The notes under the pieces were generated by a model. The model was not told where the DNA came from. It did not search any database and was given only the letters and a program-made list of their open reading frames with translations. Source: Fulvivirga marina (lineage in GTDB: Bacteria; Bacteroidota; Bacteroidia; Cytophagales; Cyclobacteriaceae). Taken from it: DNA of 64,000 bases. Below are positions 10,401 through 21,100 of this stretch, piece after piece; position 1 is the first letter of the stretch; every line of letters begins with the position of its first letter. The stretch spans positions 1 to 64,000 of the forward strand of contig NZ_JAEUGD010000053.1 in the NCBI RefSeq assembly GCF_016775155.1, in the 5' to 3' direction. The position numbers and the translations under genes are program-made.

Positions 10401-13400
10401 ATCAGCAAAAGGATGGTAAAAGGTGTGAAATTGAAGCGATGTGATATTTATCCAGGGACTTGATTTTTTATGTGTTTGTGCAAATGCTCCGGCCACCTTG
10501 GTTGTGATTCCATTTTTCCGGGCTTTGCCATTTGCCAGTCGACCGGCATTATTTCCATTTAATGTCATCGTATCGAGTCTGGCTTCTGTAGCAATGCTCC
10601 GGTTATTCTCCCGGATATTATTTATATCAAAACCATTATGGTGCTCCAGGAAAGGTATGATCGGTCGAGCGTATTCAGGATCAATTGATTCATCCAGATT
10701 TACAAAATAATTATGAGGTGTTACATAATAGGCATGAGCCGTATCCTGATAAAAAAAGGATTTTTTGTTGGTTTGAGAATATCCAATGGACTCAGGCTTT
10801 AGGAGAACATCGGATGAAAACAACGTGTGAAAAGAACTTTTAACATCTTCTAAAATTTTAGAATTATCTAAATAGAACTCTTCCTCTACTTCTTTTATCT
10901 TATTATAGCTATTGAGAAAATTTGCGTAATGATGTTCCTCCCTGTCATTTAATAAAACAGTTGGATTTTCATAAATACTATTAATTTCAAATTCGCCTAA
11001 TACTAATCGGTTGAGTTCACTTGAATGGCTATTTAGTGTTTCTAATTCTTTTCTTAAATTTTCTTTATGTATTTCGCGTATTGTGGGACTATTAAGAAGT
11101 GCTTCGATTAAGCGCTCAAACAAATCAATAGTTTTATAACTTCTGTTATATCTATTGGAAAACTTCTTAATCTGTAAAGACTCACCATTCTTCTCGACTT
11201 TGAATAAAAAATCCTCAGGTTTGAAAAACTTCTTAAACAAACTTGTATCAAGGTCTTCTTCTGACACCTTCATGGCCGGTGATAATTCATGACTAGCCGA
11301 CCATAGCCCATTTTTATATTCACTGTAAACCAGTTTGATTTTCCAAAATATATCTGGTTCCAGGTTTTCTATATTGGTCCTTGAGGCATTATAAATGGAC
11401 CGGTTATTGTCTTTTTTAATTTGAGTTTCCTCAAATATTGGCCAAAACAAAAATAGTCTTCCTTTCCATACTACCGGGAGCAAGTGAATGCCACTATTCT
11501 CACCGCCATTTTCATGGTCTTCAACTCCCTGAATGTTTATGTCTACTGGTTCCCATGGAGACCATGTTTCCGTGTCAATTTTATATCTCTGGTAATAGTA
11601 CTTGTATGGAGTTGAGGAGGTTCTGCCAAATATATGGGCAATGTTTTCATCATTATCTTCATAATAGCCGCAAATATCTAATTTGGCTACTTCTGCCAGG
11701 TCAAAGAGATAGTTTCTGAAAGCGGTCTCCACATTATCCGGTGTAATGTCGTTTTTAGCAAGAAATGACTCTGCGGCTTTGTAGGCTGCACTTTTATTGA
11801 GACGAAGCTCAGGTAAGGCCCAGTTTTCGGCATAGAGCAAAACTTTTCGGTTAGCTTCCCATACGCGATAATTTTTCATCCATTTCCACTCAGGGCCGGA
11901 AAGGTAGTCAGGGCTTACACCGGTTTCTCTACCGTCTTCATCCTGATGGCTCTCAAGGTTCAGAAAACAGCGGTTTATAAATAGCTGAACGGATGAAATG
12001 GCTTGCTTGATCCTGGAAGTATCCATACAAGCATCCATTTGGACATCTAATAGGAAATATTCGAACAGACCGTTAGCATCTTGTATTCTGCCGTTGTCCC
12101 ACAAGCGTAGTGTTGGGTGAACCAAAAGGTATTGAATTAGCGCTTGTTTTTGATTTTCTCTTAAAACATCACTTATGGCAGGAGCTACCTGTAGCCAGGT
12201 TTGTTCTTTATACTTTGATTTAACGGTATTTTTGATGCTTAAAGCAACTTCATTTAATTGATTGAAATTTTCATCCCAATGAGTGATGTCATCTTCAACA
12301 GGGCACCAGCTTATGGCAGTAGATGCTGATATGCCTAATTTCCTGATTAATTGTACCGCCTCATGAATTTGTTTCAGATGGGAAGGTGTAATTAAATCAG
12401 AGGGAGAGTAGCTCAGGTGCTCAGCCATTGCCCTGAAATGCTCAGACTTACCGGTAAACATGTTGGCTAGTTTGGCATATAATTCATCAACTGTCGATTC
12501 GGGGAGCTGCGCCTGAGCAAAGAATTCTACTAACGAGTTGGTGTCTGTAATTAGTCTATTTTTTAGATAAGAATAGTTGTGTAGGGATATCCACGAGTCT
12601 ATAGTTGGGTTAAAAAAGTCTAATCCTGCAAAATCGAGGTTGTTATTTTTTATGTAGTTGATTTCAATAGCGCTAAGTGCAAAGCGGTCAGAGATAATTC
12701 TGGCTTTATTCCAACCGTCAACAGCCTCTCCAAAACTTTCGTGTTCCGAAAAAAGGAATTGAGCATGGATAAGCTCTTTCGGAATACTTGAAGATTTCCA
12801 ACTTAAATTTATACCACCACTTTCAATACCATTACTTTGATAACTTAAATGGATTGGATATAACTCTCCGGCTTTCAAATCGCTGGATGTAACTTCTATT
12901 TTAGTGTTATCTGAGGCACTTCTGCTTGCCAGTGCTGTGTCATTTAACCAAAGAGTAAATGTTTCTGCATCTTGTTCTACGTCTATGATGAAGGTGAATT
13001 TTTCATTGTTGGGTACGCGAATCCATCCTTTCCACGAAATTTCATCCGGAATGTCACTGTCCCAATGAAAATCAATCGTAGGGTCTATCTGCGTACTGGT
13101 GGTGCCGGAATGGAGATAGGTTGCTTTAAGACCAAACTGTGACAACTTTTCTGCCCAGTAATTTAACTCTCCACCAGCCAGTTCGTTTAGACGGACTTCA
13201 TCCAGGGAGGTCAGTTTTGAGAGGGAGGCCAATAAGCTATCACTTTGCAAAGTTGTTTTTATGATGGGTAAGAGGTAGCTATGGATATACTTAAAGTTTG
13301 TTCTGTTGTTTTCCTGTTCACCCTCTAAAGGCCGATCACGAAGGCTTTCATAAGCTTCATTCTGTAGGGTGTCATTCGGGAAAATTCCATAAAGTATATC

Positions 13401-16400
13401 TTTTATAAATTGCCGGGGTTGTTGGTAAAGCGCATTCGTAGCATCAGCGATAACACCACCGTCAATCGAGCGCAGGTAATCCCTTTCAGCCGCTGTCATC
13501 ATGCCTCTAAATACTAACTGACCGGAGTCACGTAAATAGGTGGTTTTTTCCTTTATATCAGCTGCTGTATCAGGTATAGTGATGTCAAGACCTGAAGACG
13601 CTGTAGTCCTAAAGTTTAAATTACCTTTCGCTAAATCAATAATTTGATCTATAATATCAGGTTCATAAATAAGCCCAAGCTTTTCGCGGAGTGTTTCCTC
13701 ATCTACCGGGTCTAAAAAGGTATGTTGTTCTTCTATGGATATGAATGAGGATCGAATCCCGAGCAAAGCTTTTTGTATCTGTCCGACATCCACGGAGAGT
13801 TTTTGGTCTTCCTGTTCAAGGTTTAAAATCAGATATTGGAGTTCGGATATAGAGGCCCCTGCTTTTTTGATATTATCCACTAGTTCAATAAAGGCAAGGG
13901 TTTGTGCCGGATTTTGTTCTCCAAATTCACCAGTTGGTTCATGCCATAGGCTAAAAGGGGTAAATCGATCAGCAAGGCTACTGTCACTGCGTATGATTGC
14001 TAACAATACTGCTATTTCTTCTATGCTTAATTTTAGTGCTCTGGCAAGTACCACATGTCGATAAATTCTACTCAGATTAGGGATGGTAAGGATGGAATCC
14101 TCTTCGTCTAATTCTTCAGTCTGTAATATCTGTGACAATTCGGAGTCTTCCAGGCTAAATGCCGCCAAAAGGCTCGGCTTATGGTCTGTGATAAGCAAAC
14201 TTGGGCTTTCCTCTTCCGGGAGAGAAGATTCCACAGGTTTCTCATCCAAAAATCTGCCCAGCGGATCAGGTAGATAAATGCTGTCTATTTCTTGCAAGGC
14301 TTTATTAAGGAAAAGCTTACCGTAGAGGGCTTTTTCACCACGAGACTCAATGTTTCCCCAAAGCGTTATCAGGGATGTAATGGGAACATTCAGCTTATGC
14401 TTTACCTGTTGGATATGGTGGATTTGTTCTAATACACCGGCATTAATATCATCAGCATGTAACTCTTTAAGTACCAGGTCTAGTTCGGTGATACTCCACC
14501 CTAACTTTGGATAAAGTCGTACAAAACGATGAAGCTTACTAAAAGGGCTATCAGGGATTTTAATGTTTTCCGCTTCATAAATATCTTGAAGCGACCTCAA
14601 TCGCGTATTTTCAAGGCTGCATTCGGAAATGGGGTTACCTTCTTCATCCGAATCAGGGGCATGAAGTGTGATTACATTTTTAATGCCCGGGAAATTTTCC
14701 GATACCCAGGGCTGAAAGCCTGACAGAACGCTTTCCGGTATTACTTCCTGAAGATCGGGGTCGGTTGTAGGATCTAAAGTTCCCGCTGCAATTTCATTTA
14801 ATTTATCATACAGGTCTTTCTCGGGAAGATCACTATGGAGTAAAAGCTTGTTTAAATAATTGAAAGCTGTAGCCTTTGGATTAATGTAATGTGTATCTAA
14901 AAGCGTGAGAACATCCTTGTAGTCTAAATTTGTCCTTTTGAGCAATTCTGGTACGTATATCAGGCTGTCTTTCCAATCTGAGGTTTCCGTATTGTATCCA
15001 TAAAAATTTTGTAGTGGAATGGATTCACCTCCTTCTTCCAGTTGAATTTCATTTCCCGCTATGATATGATAACTTATTGGGTTTAACCCAAGACATTCTA
15101 TGGTCTTATTTATTACGCCGGACTCTGAATGAATCTCCGGATTGAGGGTATTGATCAATTCACACCGGCTACTTTTGAGGTGGTTGAGGTATATGCGGAT
15201 GGTGTCTAAGGGTTGGTGGTAGGGGAGCGAAAGCGGATATATGGATTTAGCCAATTTACGATAGGCCTCACTTATCGTGAATTGAGGAGTAGCCTGTAAT
15301 TCTTCTGTAGAAATATCATCTATATTTTTAGCAGTTTCTGCATTAAGTTCATCATGAGCTACATAGAACTCCATCACCTCATTGGCCAAATCGATATAAG
15401 GAATAATGGTGTTGGTGTTTTCACAAGTAAGGTGTAAATGGGCCAAATCCGGCCTGCGCTTTAGCAATACGTCCAGCGGAGTTTCATTGCTACTATTTAC
15501 TTTACTGCCTTCCATATTCAGGTAGGAGTGCATCAAGTCTACCAGGTAGGCTGCCGGGCTTAGTACCGATCGACAGTGCTTGCATTCACAAAAATCTACC
15601 GGCCCAATGAGATTGCGCCAATCAGGCAGTACCTCTTCTATGGCTTCTCTGACACTTTCATCTTCTGTTGATCCTCCTGTTTTTTTTATGGCACCTCCTA
15701 TGAGCGCAGGAGAATAATGGTTACTGATCTCATGGAAGTTGATCAGGTGTAGTTCATTTTGAAGAACTATATTTTTGGCCCTTCCATGAATGATCAAGGC
15801 CTGTTTAGTTTCTAGCTTTTTACCATATTCTTGAAGGAAGATATCTTTTGGAATGCTGGCAATTTGCTTTGCATTACCGATGTTCCTTTCGAGCAAAACA
15901 GCCATGGACTGAGGGTCAGGACAGAGTTGAAGCAGCCGCTTCAGTTTGTTTGTTTCTTCCTTTAACTCGGTAACCCGGTCGGGGTCAACCTTTCGAAAAA
16001 GATCTTCATAATCTTCAACGCGTGATTTACGCAGATCGAAACCATTGGGGATAGCCTCATCAAAAAAAGCGGACAGATTTTCCTGCATTCCATTACTGGG
16101 GAAAGTACCCTTTTGGATATTATGGGCTACAGTATCGGTGGGGTAGGAGGCCTGTAAAGCATGGGTGATCCTTGAGAGGTAATTGGCTTGCTTTTCCTTT
16201 TTATTCTTACCCGGTATATGCGGTGGGATTTCAGTGCTTTCAACGGCAGCTTTCAGTTCTTCAGGACGGTAAATAATTTCCCTTGGATGAGTGATCCCCT
16301 GATCTTTTTGAAGTTTTTTTACCAGTGTAAAATTGTTTTCGGAGAGCAGAGAAAGCTCATTCGTGAGCCTAAGCTGACTTACAGCTTCCGGGTTGTTTTC

Positions 16401-17945
16401 AAATGCGGGTAACTTGGGGACTACATCTTGCCAAAATTCAATAGCATTACCCTGATGATTGGCATAGGCGTTGAGTAATTGATTATGGCTCTCCGTTTGG
16501 TTAGGTAATGCCAGGTTGAGGAATTCTCTTGCGGGTACCTGGTTTTCTGAAGGAGGACGATCCAAAGCGAACTCTGTAGCCACTTTTTCTAAAGCAGTTA
16601 AGAATATTTCCAGCGTTTCTTCTTTATATTCTTTAATGATTTGCTCTTTCATGGCCTTACTCAACGCTTGTTTTAGATGGATTCGGGGTGTCTTAGCCAG
16701 GTTAAACCAGGTAAGTGTAACCTGCTTGCGACCCAGGGCATACATAAATCCTTGAAAGAGCGAGTCGTTCTGACTTTCTGCGAGTAAGCTGGCTCCGGTA
16801 GCCAGAATGGTAACATAGGCTACCGGCCATTCAATCTCTTCTGCCACTAGCTTCAACTGTTCTTCAGAGGCAGCTATATCGGAAAGCTTTAGTTTAGCCT
16901 CTTCAACGAAGCTTTTTGCGGCAGGGTAAATTTGATCATATTCGGAGAGCGTTTGGTCTGGCTCACTCAGGGCAATGTTAAGGTTGTTGATTTTATTTTC
17001 TGAGGAATATTCGCGCTTGAAGGCTAGTCTCGATCGACCCACAATCTCATTTTTCCGGATGGCAAAGGCGACTACATCGGCCTTTCCACGCTCGTTTGCT
17101 TTGAACGCTTCAGAAGAAAAACTGACTTCATATTCTCCATTATCATCAATCGAACTCGTTCCCAAAAATTCAATGCCTTGAGTGCCCTTCAGTTCCTTTA
17201 CCGTCTGTACAGACTTATAATGAGCAGCTCCCAACAGATCAATGTCATAAACATGGACCGTAACTTCAGATTTGCTGCTATTTTCTAAATTCAAGACATG
17301 CCCTGAAACCGTGAATTCTTCGATTTCATCCTTTTCTTTCAAGGCTACCTCATAAGTATGTTTTCCCGGAGGTACATTATTGTACGCTTCACCTTCTTCC
17401 AGTCCATCATAGAATAGGGTATCCTCATCATATATCCGGAAATATAGTTGGGGGCTTTCACCATTATTATTTAGATCTTCCCGGGTAAACTGAAAGGTAG
17501 CAATCCCTTTTTCTGAGATTTTATTGGCTTGTATTGGGTAAGTATTTTGACCTACAACATTCCGGCATTCAGCTCTTAGCAACTTAAAATCCAGTGAAAA
17601 TTCGCTTTTTACCTGTAAGCCAATCGTAAATACTTCTTTGGGTTTTGCCTCTCGGCTTACTGGAATTTTAATGGAGACGAAACGATTGGAGCTTTTTAAC
17701 GGATGGACATAGCGATTGGGTAATATTTTTCCTTTGTTGTCCTTAACCTCAAAGGTAGCTTTAGTGCCGTTGGGTATAAATTCATCATGAAATGAAAGCT
17801 TGAAAAAACCATCATTACCCACCTTGGCGGATTGTTTTGGGACTTTCTTTCCTAACTGCGTTACAAGCAATGTCACGGTTACGTTTTTAATGATTTTTTG
17901 GGATTTTTGGTCAATTACTTGGCCTTTGAGCTTGAAGGTTGCCAT
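7413..17945 (-). CDS. TcA-like subunit of a Tc (ABC) toxin, with PA14 and neuraminidase-like regions
   Basis: 3510 aa, larger than the roughly 2400-2500 aa of Photorhabdus TcA proteins. In Tc toxins TcA forms the pentameric cell-binding and translocation pore onto which the TcB-TcC cocoon docks. Visible regions: two transthyretin/carboxypeptidase-regulatory-like beta domains at the N-terminus (about 1-100 and 205-310); a VRP1/SpvA-type segment with CECKHCRSVLSPAAYLVDLM (about 780-810); a PA14-like beta domain (about 1610-1725, containing WKGWIRVP); the neuraminidase-like region (about 2100-2200, with WKGRLFLFWP); long alpha-helical stretches of the pore module (about 2870-3150); and a C-terminal TcB-binding-like region (from about 3210). 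It starts at ATG 17945, 200 bp after the TcB-TcC gene, in one leftward unit. No signal peptide is seen, as usual for TcA. The N-terminal TTR-like domains and the PA14 insert are additions to the classic TcA plan. Confidence 0.92.
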   Translation of the reverse strand: MATFKLKGQVIDQKSQKIIKNVTVTLLVTQLGKKVPKQSAKVGNDGFFKLSFHDEFIPNGTKATFEVKDNKGKILPNRYVHPLKSSNRFVSIKIPVSREAKPKEVFTIGLQVKSEFSLDFKLLRAECRNVVGQNTYPIQANKISEKGIATFQFTREDLNNNGESPQLYFRIYDEDTLFYDGLEEGEAYNNVPPGKHTYEVALKEKDEIEEFTVSGHVLNLENSSKSEVTVHVYDIDLLGAAHYKSVQTVKELKGTQGIEFLGTSSIDDNGEYEVSFSSEAFKANERGKADVVAFAIRKNEIVGRSRLAFKREYSSENKINNLNIALSEPDQTLSEYDQIYPAAKSFVEEAKLKLSDIAASEEQLKLVAEEIEWPVAYVTILATGASLLAESQNDSLFQGFMYALGRKQVTLTWFNLAKTPRIHLKQALSKAMKEQIIKEYKEETLEIFLTALEKVATEFALDRPPSENQVPAREFLNLALPNQTESHNQLLNAYANHQGNAIEFWQDVVPKLPAFENNPEAVSQLRLTNELSLLSENNFTLVKKLQKDQGITHPREIIYRPEELKAAVESTEIPPHIPGKNKKEKQANYLSRITHALQASYPTDTVAHNIQKGTFPSNGMQENLSAFFDEAIPNGFDLRKSRVEDYEDLFRKVDPDRVTELKEETNKLKRLLQLCPDPQSMAVLLERNIGNAKQIASIPKDIFLQEYGKKLETKQALIIHGRAKNIVLQNELHLINFHEISNHYSPALIGGAIKKTGGSTEDESVREAIEEVLPDWRNLIGPVDFCECKHCRSVLSPAAYLVDLMHSYLNMEGSKVNSSNETPLDVLLKRRPDLAHLHLTCENTNTIIPYIDLANEVMEFYVAHDELNAETAKNIDDISTEELQATPQFTISEAYRKLAKSIYPLSLPYHQPLDTIRIYLNHLKSSRCELINTLNPEIHSESGVINKTIECLGLNPISYHIIAGNEIQLEEGGESIPLQNFYGYNTETSDWKDSLIYVPELLKRTNLDYKDVLTLLDTHYINPKATAFNYLNKLLLHSDLPEKDLYDKLNEIAAGTLDPTTDPDLQEVIPESVLSGFQPWVSENFPGIKNVITLHAPDSDEEGNPISECSLENTRLRSLQDIYEAENIKIPDSPFSKLHRFVRLYPKLGWSITELDLVLKELHADDINAGVLEQIHHIQQVKHKLNVPITSLITLWGNIESRGEKALYGKLFLNKALQEIDSIYLPDPLGRFLDEKPVESSLPEEESPSLLITDHKPSLLAAFSLEDSELSQILQTEELDEEDSILTIPNLSRIYRHVVLARALKLSIEEIAVLLAIIRSDSSLADRFTPFSLWHEPTGEFGEQNPAQTLAFIELVDNIKKAGASISELQYLILNLEQEDQKLSVDVGQIQKALLGIRSSFISIEEQHTFLDPVDEETLREKLGLIYEPDIIDQIIDLAKGNLNFRTTASSGLDITIPDTAADIKEKTTYLRDSGQLVFRGMMTAAERDYLRSIDGGVIADATNALYQQPRQFIKDILYGIFPNDTLQNEAYESLRDRPLEGEQENNRTNFKYIHSYLLPIIKTTLQSDSLLASLSKLTSLDEVRLNELAGGELNYWAEKLSQFGLKATYLHSGTTSTQIDPTIDFHWDSDIPDEISWKGWIRVPNNEKFTFIIDVEQDAETFTLWLNDTALASRSASDNTKIEVTSSDLKAGELYPIHLSYQSNGIESGGINLSWKSSSIPKELIHAQFLFSEHESFGEAVDGWNKARIISDRFALSAIEINYIKNNNLDFAGLDFFNPTIDSWISLHNYSYLKNRLITDTNSLVEFFAQAQLPESTVDELYAKLANMFTGKSEHFRAMAEHLSYSPSDLITPSHLKQIHEAVQLIRKLGISASTAISWCPVEDDITHWDENFNQLNEVALSIKNTVKSKYKEQTWLQVAPAISDVLRENQKQALIQYLLVHPTLRLWDNGRIQDANGLFEYFLLDVQMDACMDTSRIKQAISSVQLFINRCFLNLESHQDEDGRETGVSPDYLSGPEWKWMKNYRVWEANRKVLLYAENWALPELRLNKSAAYKAAESFLAKNDITPDNVETAFRNYLFDLAEVAKLDICGYYEDNDENIAHIFGRTSSTPYKYYYQRYKIDTETWSPWEPVDINIQGVEDHENGGENSGIHLLPVVWKGRLFLFWPIFEETQIKKDNNRSIYNASRTNIENLEPDIFWKIKLVYSEYKNGLWSASHELSPAMKVSEEDLDTSLFKKFFKPEDFLFKVEKNGESLQIKKFSNRYNRSYKTIDLFERLIEALLNSPTIREIHKENLRKELETLNSHSSELNRLVLGEFEINSIYENPTVLLNDREEHHYANFLNSYNKIKEVEEEFYLDNSKILEDVKSSFHTLFSSDVLLKPESIGYSQTNKKSFFYQDTAHAYYVTPHNYFVNLDESIDPEYARPIIPFLEHHNGFDINNIRENNRSIATEARLDTMTLNGNNAGRLANGKARKNGITTKVAGAFAQTHKKSSPWINITSLQFHTFYHPFADEFLATMNRKGIQELLALDLEIESDDGHEFKSHHNPTNSVRKSKFLPEEKIDFDATGAYSLYNWELFFHLPLHIAGQLSKNSKYAEAMKWFHYIFNPTTDEATTSPEYPAERYWKCKPFKKELENIREYLNSIGKKNTLLDEWRNNPFRPHLIAQMLPNKYKKLTVMKYLDNTIAWADSLFRQDTIESINEATQLYIIASHILGPKPQEIPARGTIRPETYHSLKNRLDGFSNAEVILEHTFPYSGDISVPSVDDSPGSLLGASATKYFGIPSNDKLLEYWEVIEDRLFKIRHCMNIEGIERQLALFQPPIDPALLVQATAQGLSLGSILGDLNAPLPHYRFQYIFNKAIEQCQECRSLGGTLLSAIEKRDSEDIAQIRATHEVTMLNEIKLVREQQLGEAKLAKESLLKNRETLVSNFVYYQTLLGIEEPQEPEIGEAITELEVDVDVSLADSDTTGVKLIPKELQELTKANDANNLRLTASVIKNSANLAHLIPNASVNVEPFGIGATITYGGSNLGTALTSMAERFDIMASHLSFESSQASRMASHIRREQEWTHQANQLIKEISRLDSDITAADIRIHIAENELSNHENQISRAKEVEEYLKNKFTNVELYAWMKDQLFSVYKQFYQLSYELAKKAEKLYRLELGESASNFIRFGYWESNKEGLMAGEQLHLALRQMERSFMDKNKRQLEMTKHISIRQLTPQALLDLKATGSATINLPEWLFDLDTPGQYMRRIKSIAVSIPCISGPYTSINCSLTLQSSSVRISSIVGDNYGRQPEDSRFVDYSGEVQSIVTSSGQNDSGMFEVNLNDQRFLPFEKAGVISSWRLDLPSEIRQFNYDTISDVILHIRYTAKQGGTKLSDGSTKFIKDEVINKIGTFTRLFSLKHDFPNEWHQFSIGDSNNFTAKFSRNRLDYLSQQMAIAEISIQIVEMQQGDLILLGTIKAGNLSDLTNSLNSDAQEGILTIDLSELDGHENVYMLFSYRLNGALSHED

Positions 17946-18145
17946 GGTATTTGATGGTTATAGGTTAGAAGAAATAGTTTGCTTGTAGTTTCTATTGTTT
18001 ATTAAAGGTTTTGTATGAGTCACGATTTAATTTGAATGGAATATTTGGCTTTCATGATTTTTCTGTTTTAAGTCTTTTTTAAAGAGGCACAAATGAGCCC
18101 TTGAATCAGCTTGGCTTTTAAATATTCCAGCTTTCATTCAAATTT

Positions 18146-21100
18146 TCATTCTCTATGAAATCCAATCAATGAATCTAAGGCTTCGCTTTCTGCAACTATC
18201 GTAGTACCGTGAACTCGTCGAATATCTGTACCAGAACTCACAGTTTCATTCTCAGGAACTCCAGGTAACTCGTTTATGCTTAAACCACTATTTAGGTGTT
18301 GGCGAAGCAATCTTCTTGAACTTTCTGAAGCGCCAAAGAATGATGCAGTCCAAAACCGTCTAGCTTCAGTAGATATGTCATCTTCGATCTCAAGATTTAA
18401 TTCCTCTGAAATTCTTCTATAATTGCTCATAAATGCAGTATGTGCTAATGTTAACTTAGCTGCGACTACTTCTAATATTCTGTCTGTGGGTAAAAGAGCT
18501 GGAAAAATAAATTCGCCCGCTTCATTTAATGTACCAATTACCCGTCCACCTCTTCTTGTTGTCGCTGCGTTTAGACTTGGAAAATCATTAGGTAGTAACC
18601 CTTGTCTTCTTAATCTCCCCATTCTACGACTCCTACTCATTTCACCAAATCTTTCGGCACGATCATGATTTTCTTCACCTTCTTGCTCAGCAAATCCTTC
18701 GCTTAATTCATTTAAATATCGTCTAAACAGTGGTATTTGCCTTCTAGTCGCAATGTCAAAAAACAAATTATCCAAGCCACCACCATAAAAACTATTAACT
18801 CTACCATTGGCGAAAATATTTGCACCAAACTCCCTATGAGCAATAGTTAAAATTAGTGAAGGATCATAAATTGAATTGGTCTCTCTTATGCGATTAAGTT
18901 GGGTAGCTACCCGGTTAGCATTTTCTATACTAGTTAGACTTGTTATTAATTCTTCATTTGGAACACGATCACCTCTTCTTGCCCCTACTCGCCTAGGTCT
19001 ATTTCGGTCGCGAATGAGCCAACCTCTTTCTGGATGATTTCGTAATGCCCCAAAATAAATAGAAGAAGATCTTGCTATGGGCATCATTCGGCCTGCTCTT
19101 TCTGAAAGTTGGAAACCATCAATTGGCTGTTCCCCATTCGGGTCGAAAATGTTAATTGAATTACCCCTAGAATATTCATATAAATTACCTCCCCCCTCAA
19201 CCCCAATCGGATCAGAACTACACCACCGCCCTAACCAGGGCAAATAGTACCTGGCAGTATGATAATTCAAGCCAGTTTCCTCATCACGCTCCATCCCGGT
19301 ATATCGGTAGCGTTTGGCTTTTGCTTCAATGGCGCTGTTTTTTGCTCGGTAGGCCGGAGTGCCATAGGGATGGTATTCCTCATAGGAAATGATTTGCCTT
19401 TCTTCGTTTAGTTCCAATCCAACCGAACCGAGGTGGTTGCTGTACTGGTAGCGAAACAAAGTACCTTCAGAAAGCCTTTCTGTTCCAGAAACTCGCACAT
19501 CTTCTACTATCAAAATTTTCTGGTCATCAGCAAAGAGGTGGTGGGTTTCAATTACCTCATCCCGAACTACACCGTTGCCTTGTCTTCGGTACACTTCCAT
19601 ACCTTCCAGGTAAATGCGTTCTTCTATGATTCCTCCATTCTTGCGGATGTGTTTTCGTGTTCGCTGTTTGCTTGCATCATACTGGTACCAGGCATCCCCA
19701 CCACCTCCAAGGTCGATATGCGAGATCATATCCCTGTAATCCCAATCGGGCAGGTAGGGAGCCGCTTCGTTTCCGAAGTTTAGCATGCTGCCATGGGGAT
19801 CATAACCATAGCTAATTCCTCCGGGGTCACTATTGGTATAGGTGCGATCGAGCCGGTTGCTATCTGAGGCGGTTTCATAGTGACGGGTCCATCCATTGCC
19901 TCTGGCTACATGTTGCATGAAATTGAAATTCCCCACTGCATCGTAGCTGTATATTTGAGTGTAATTCCGGATTTCATTGGGAGAGTTCAGATGAATTACC
20001 GGAGGCTCCTGGCGATTGGGCGCTTCATTATAGGTATTATTTTCACGTCCGGTAGCTTTGATCAGGCGATAGAGGCTATCGTAGGTATAACGGGACCGGG
20101 CCACTACCTCCTGGCTATCATGAAAAACAGTTTCATAGGCGTCATCATAAACTTCGGTGATATTGCCTACAGGGTCATAGGTGTAGTTAAGGTCCTGTAA
20201 AACCTGAAGATCTTTTAACCCAAAATGAGATGCCGGAAAATCGGTATAGCCACTGCCATGCGGTGAACGAGTGGTCCTTAATTTGATTAACCGAAAGGTT
20301 TTAGGGTCATAGCTATATTGGGTAACGGTATCATTCCCATAGTGAATACGTTGGCGCTGCCCCTTTTCATTATATTGTATATCACGGATAGCAGGTGTGT
20401 CGGTGCCGTTGAGTGATAATGTTTCACTTTGAAGAACACCACGCTCGTTGTAATGAGGTAAATAAATGCCTGTTCCAGTGTTTACACTATGCCAGTTGTG
20501 CATTTCTGCCATGCGGTTCAGGGCATCATACGTAGTGGTTTTAATAAAAATTTCTTCCTCCAACAGAGATTCCCGGGTAATGGTGTCGTCAGCCCAATCT
20601 GTAACTTCTGCTTGAGCATCCAGGAGTAATCTGCGCCAGGCAATCAACAGGTTTCCTTTAAAATCCAGCCGCTCATTTTGAACTAGCCCACTGGAATCAA
20701 ATTGCTGGTATACCTGTCCCCGAAGGTTGCGGTTGATAGCATCGGTTAACCCTTCTCCATAGATCGTGCGCGCTATGGTATGGTCTAAACCGCTATCCCC
20801 CCCGGTAATATGTGTGCTAATGGGGCGCTGTAATTCACCATAAGTATGCCTTAGCATATGCCCTTTCTCATCCCAGGATATAATGGGGTTTCCGGCTACA
20901 TTATTGAGCATCCATCGCCTTCCGGCATCCATGCTTTCCTGAAATACCCTGTGTCCAAGCATATCATATTGCCAGCACATGACTGGGTTATCCCGGGCAT
21001 CTATTACTTTCCGGGTGTTGCCTTCAATATCCAAATCAATATATGTGCTATATAATTCCTCAAAATCAGAGGTTGTGCCTGCATCGTTGTTTTGCCACTT

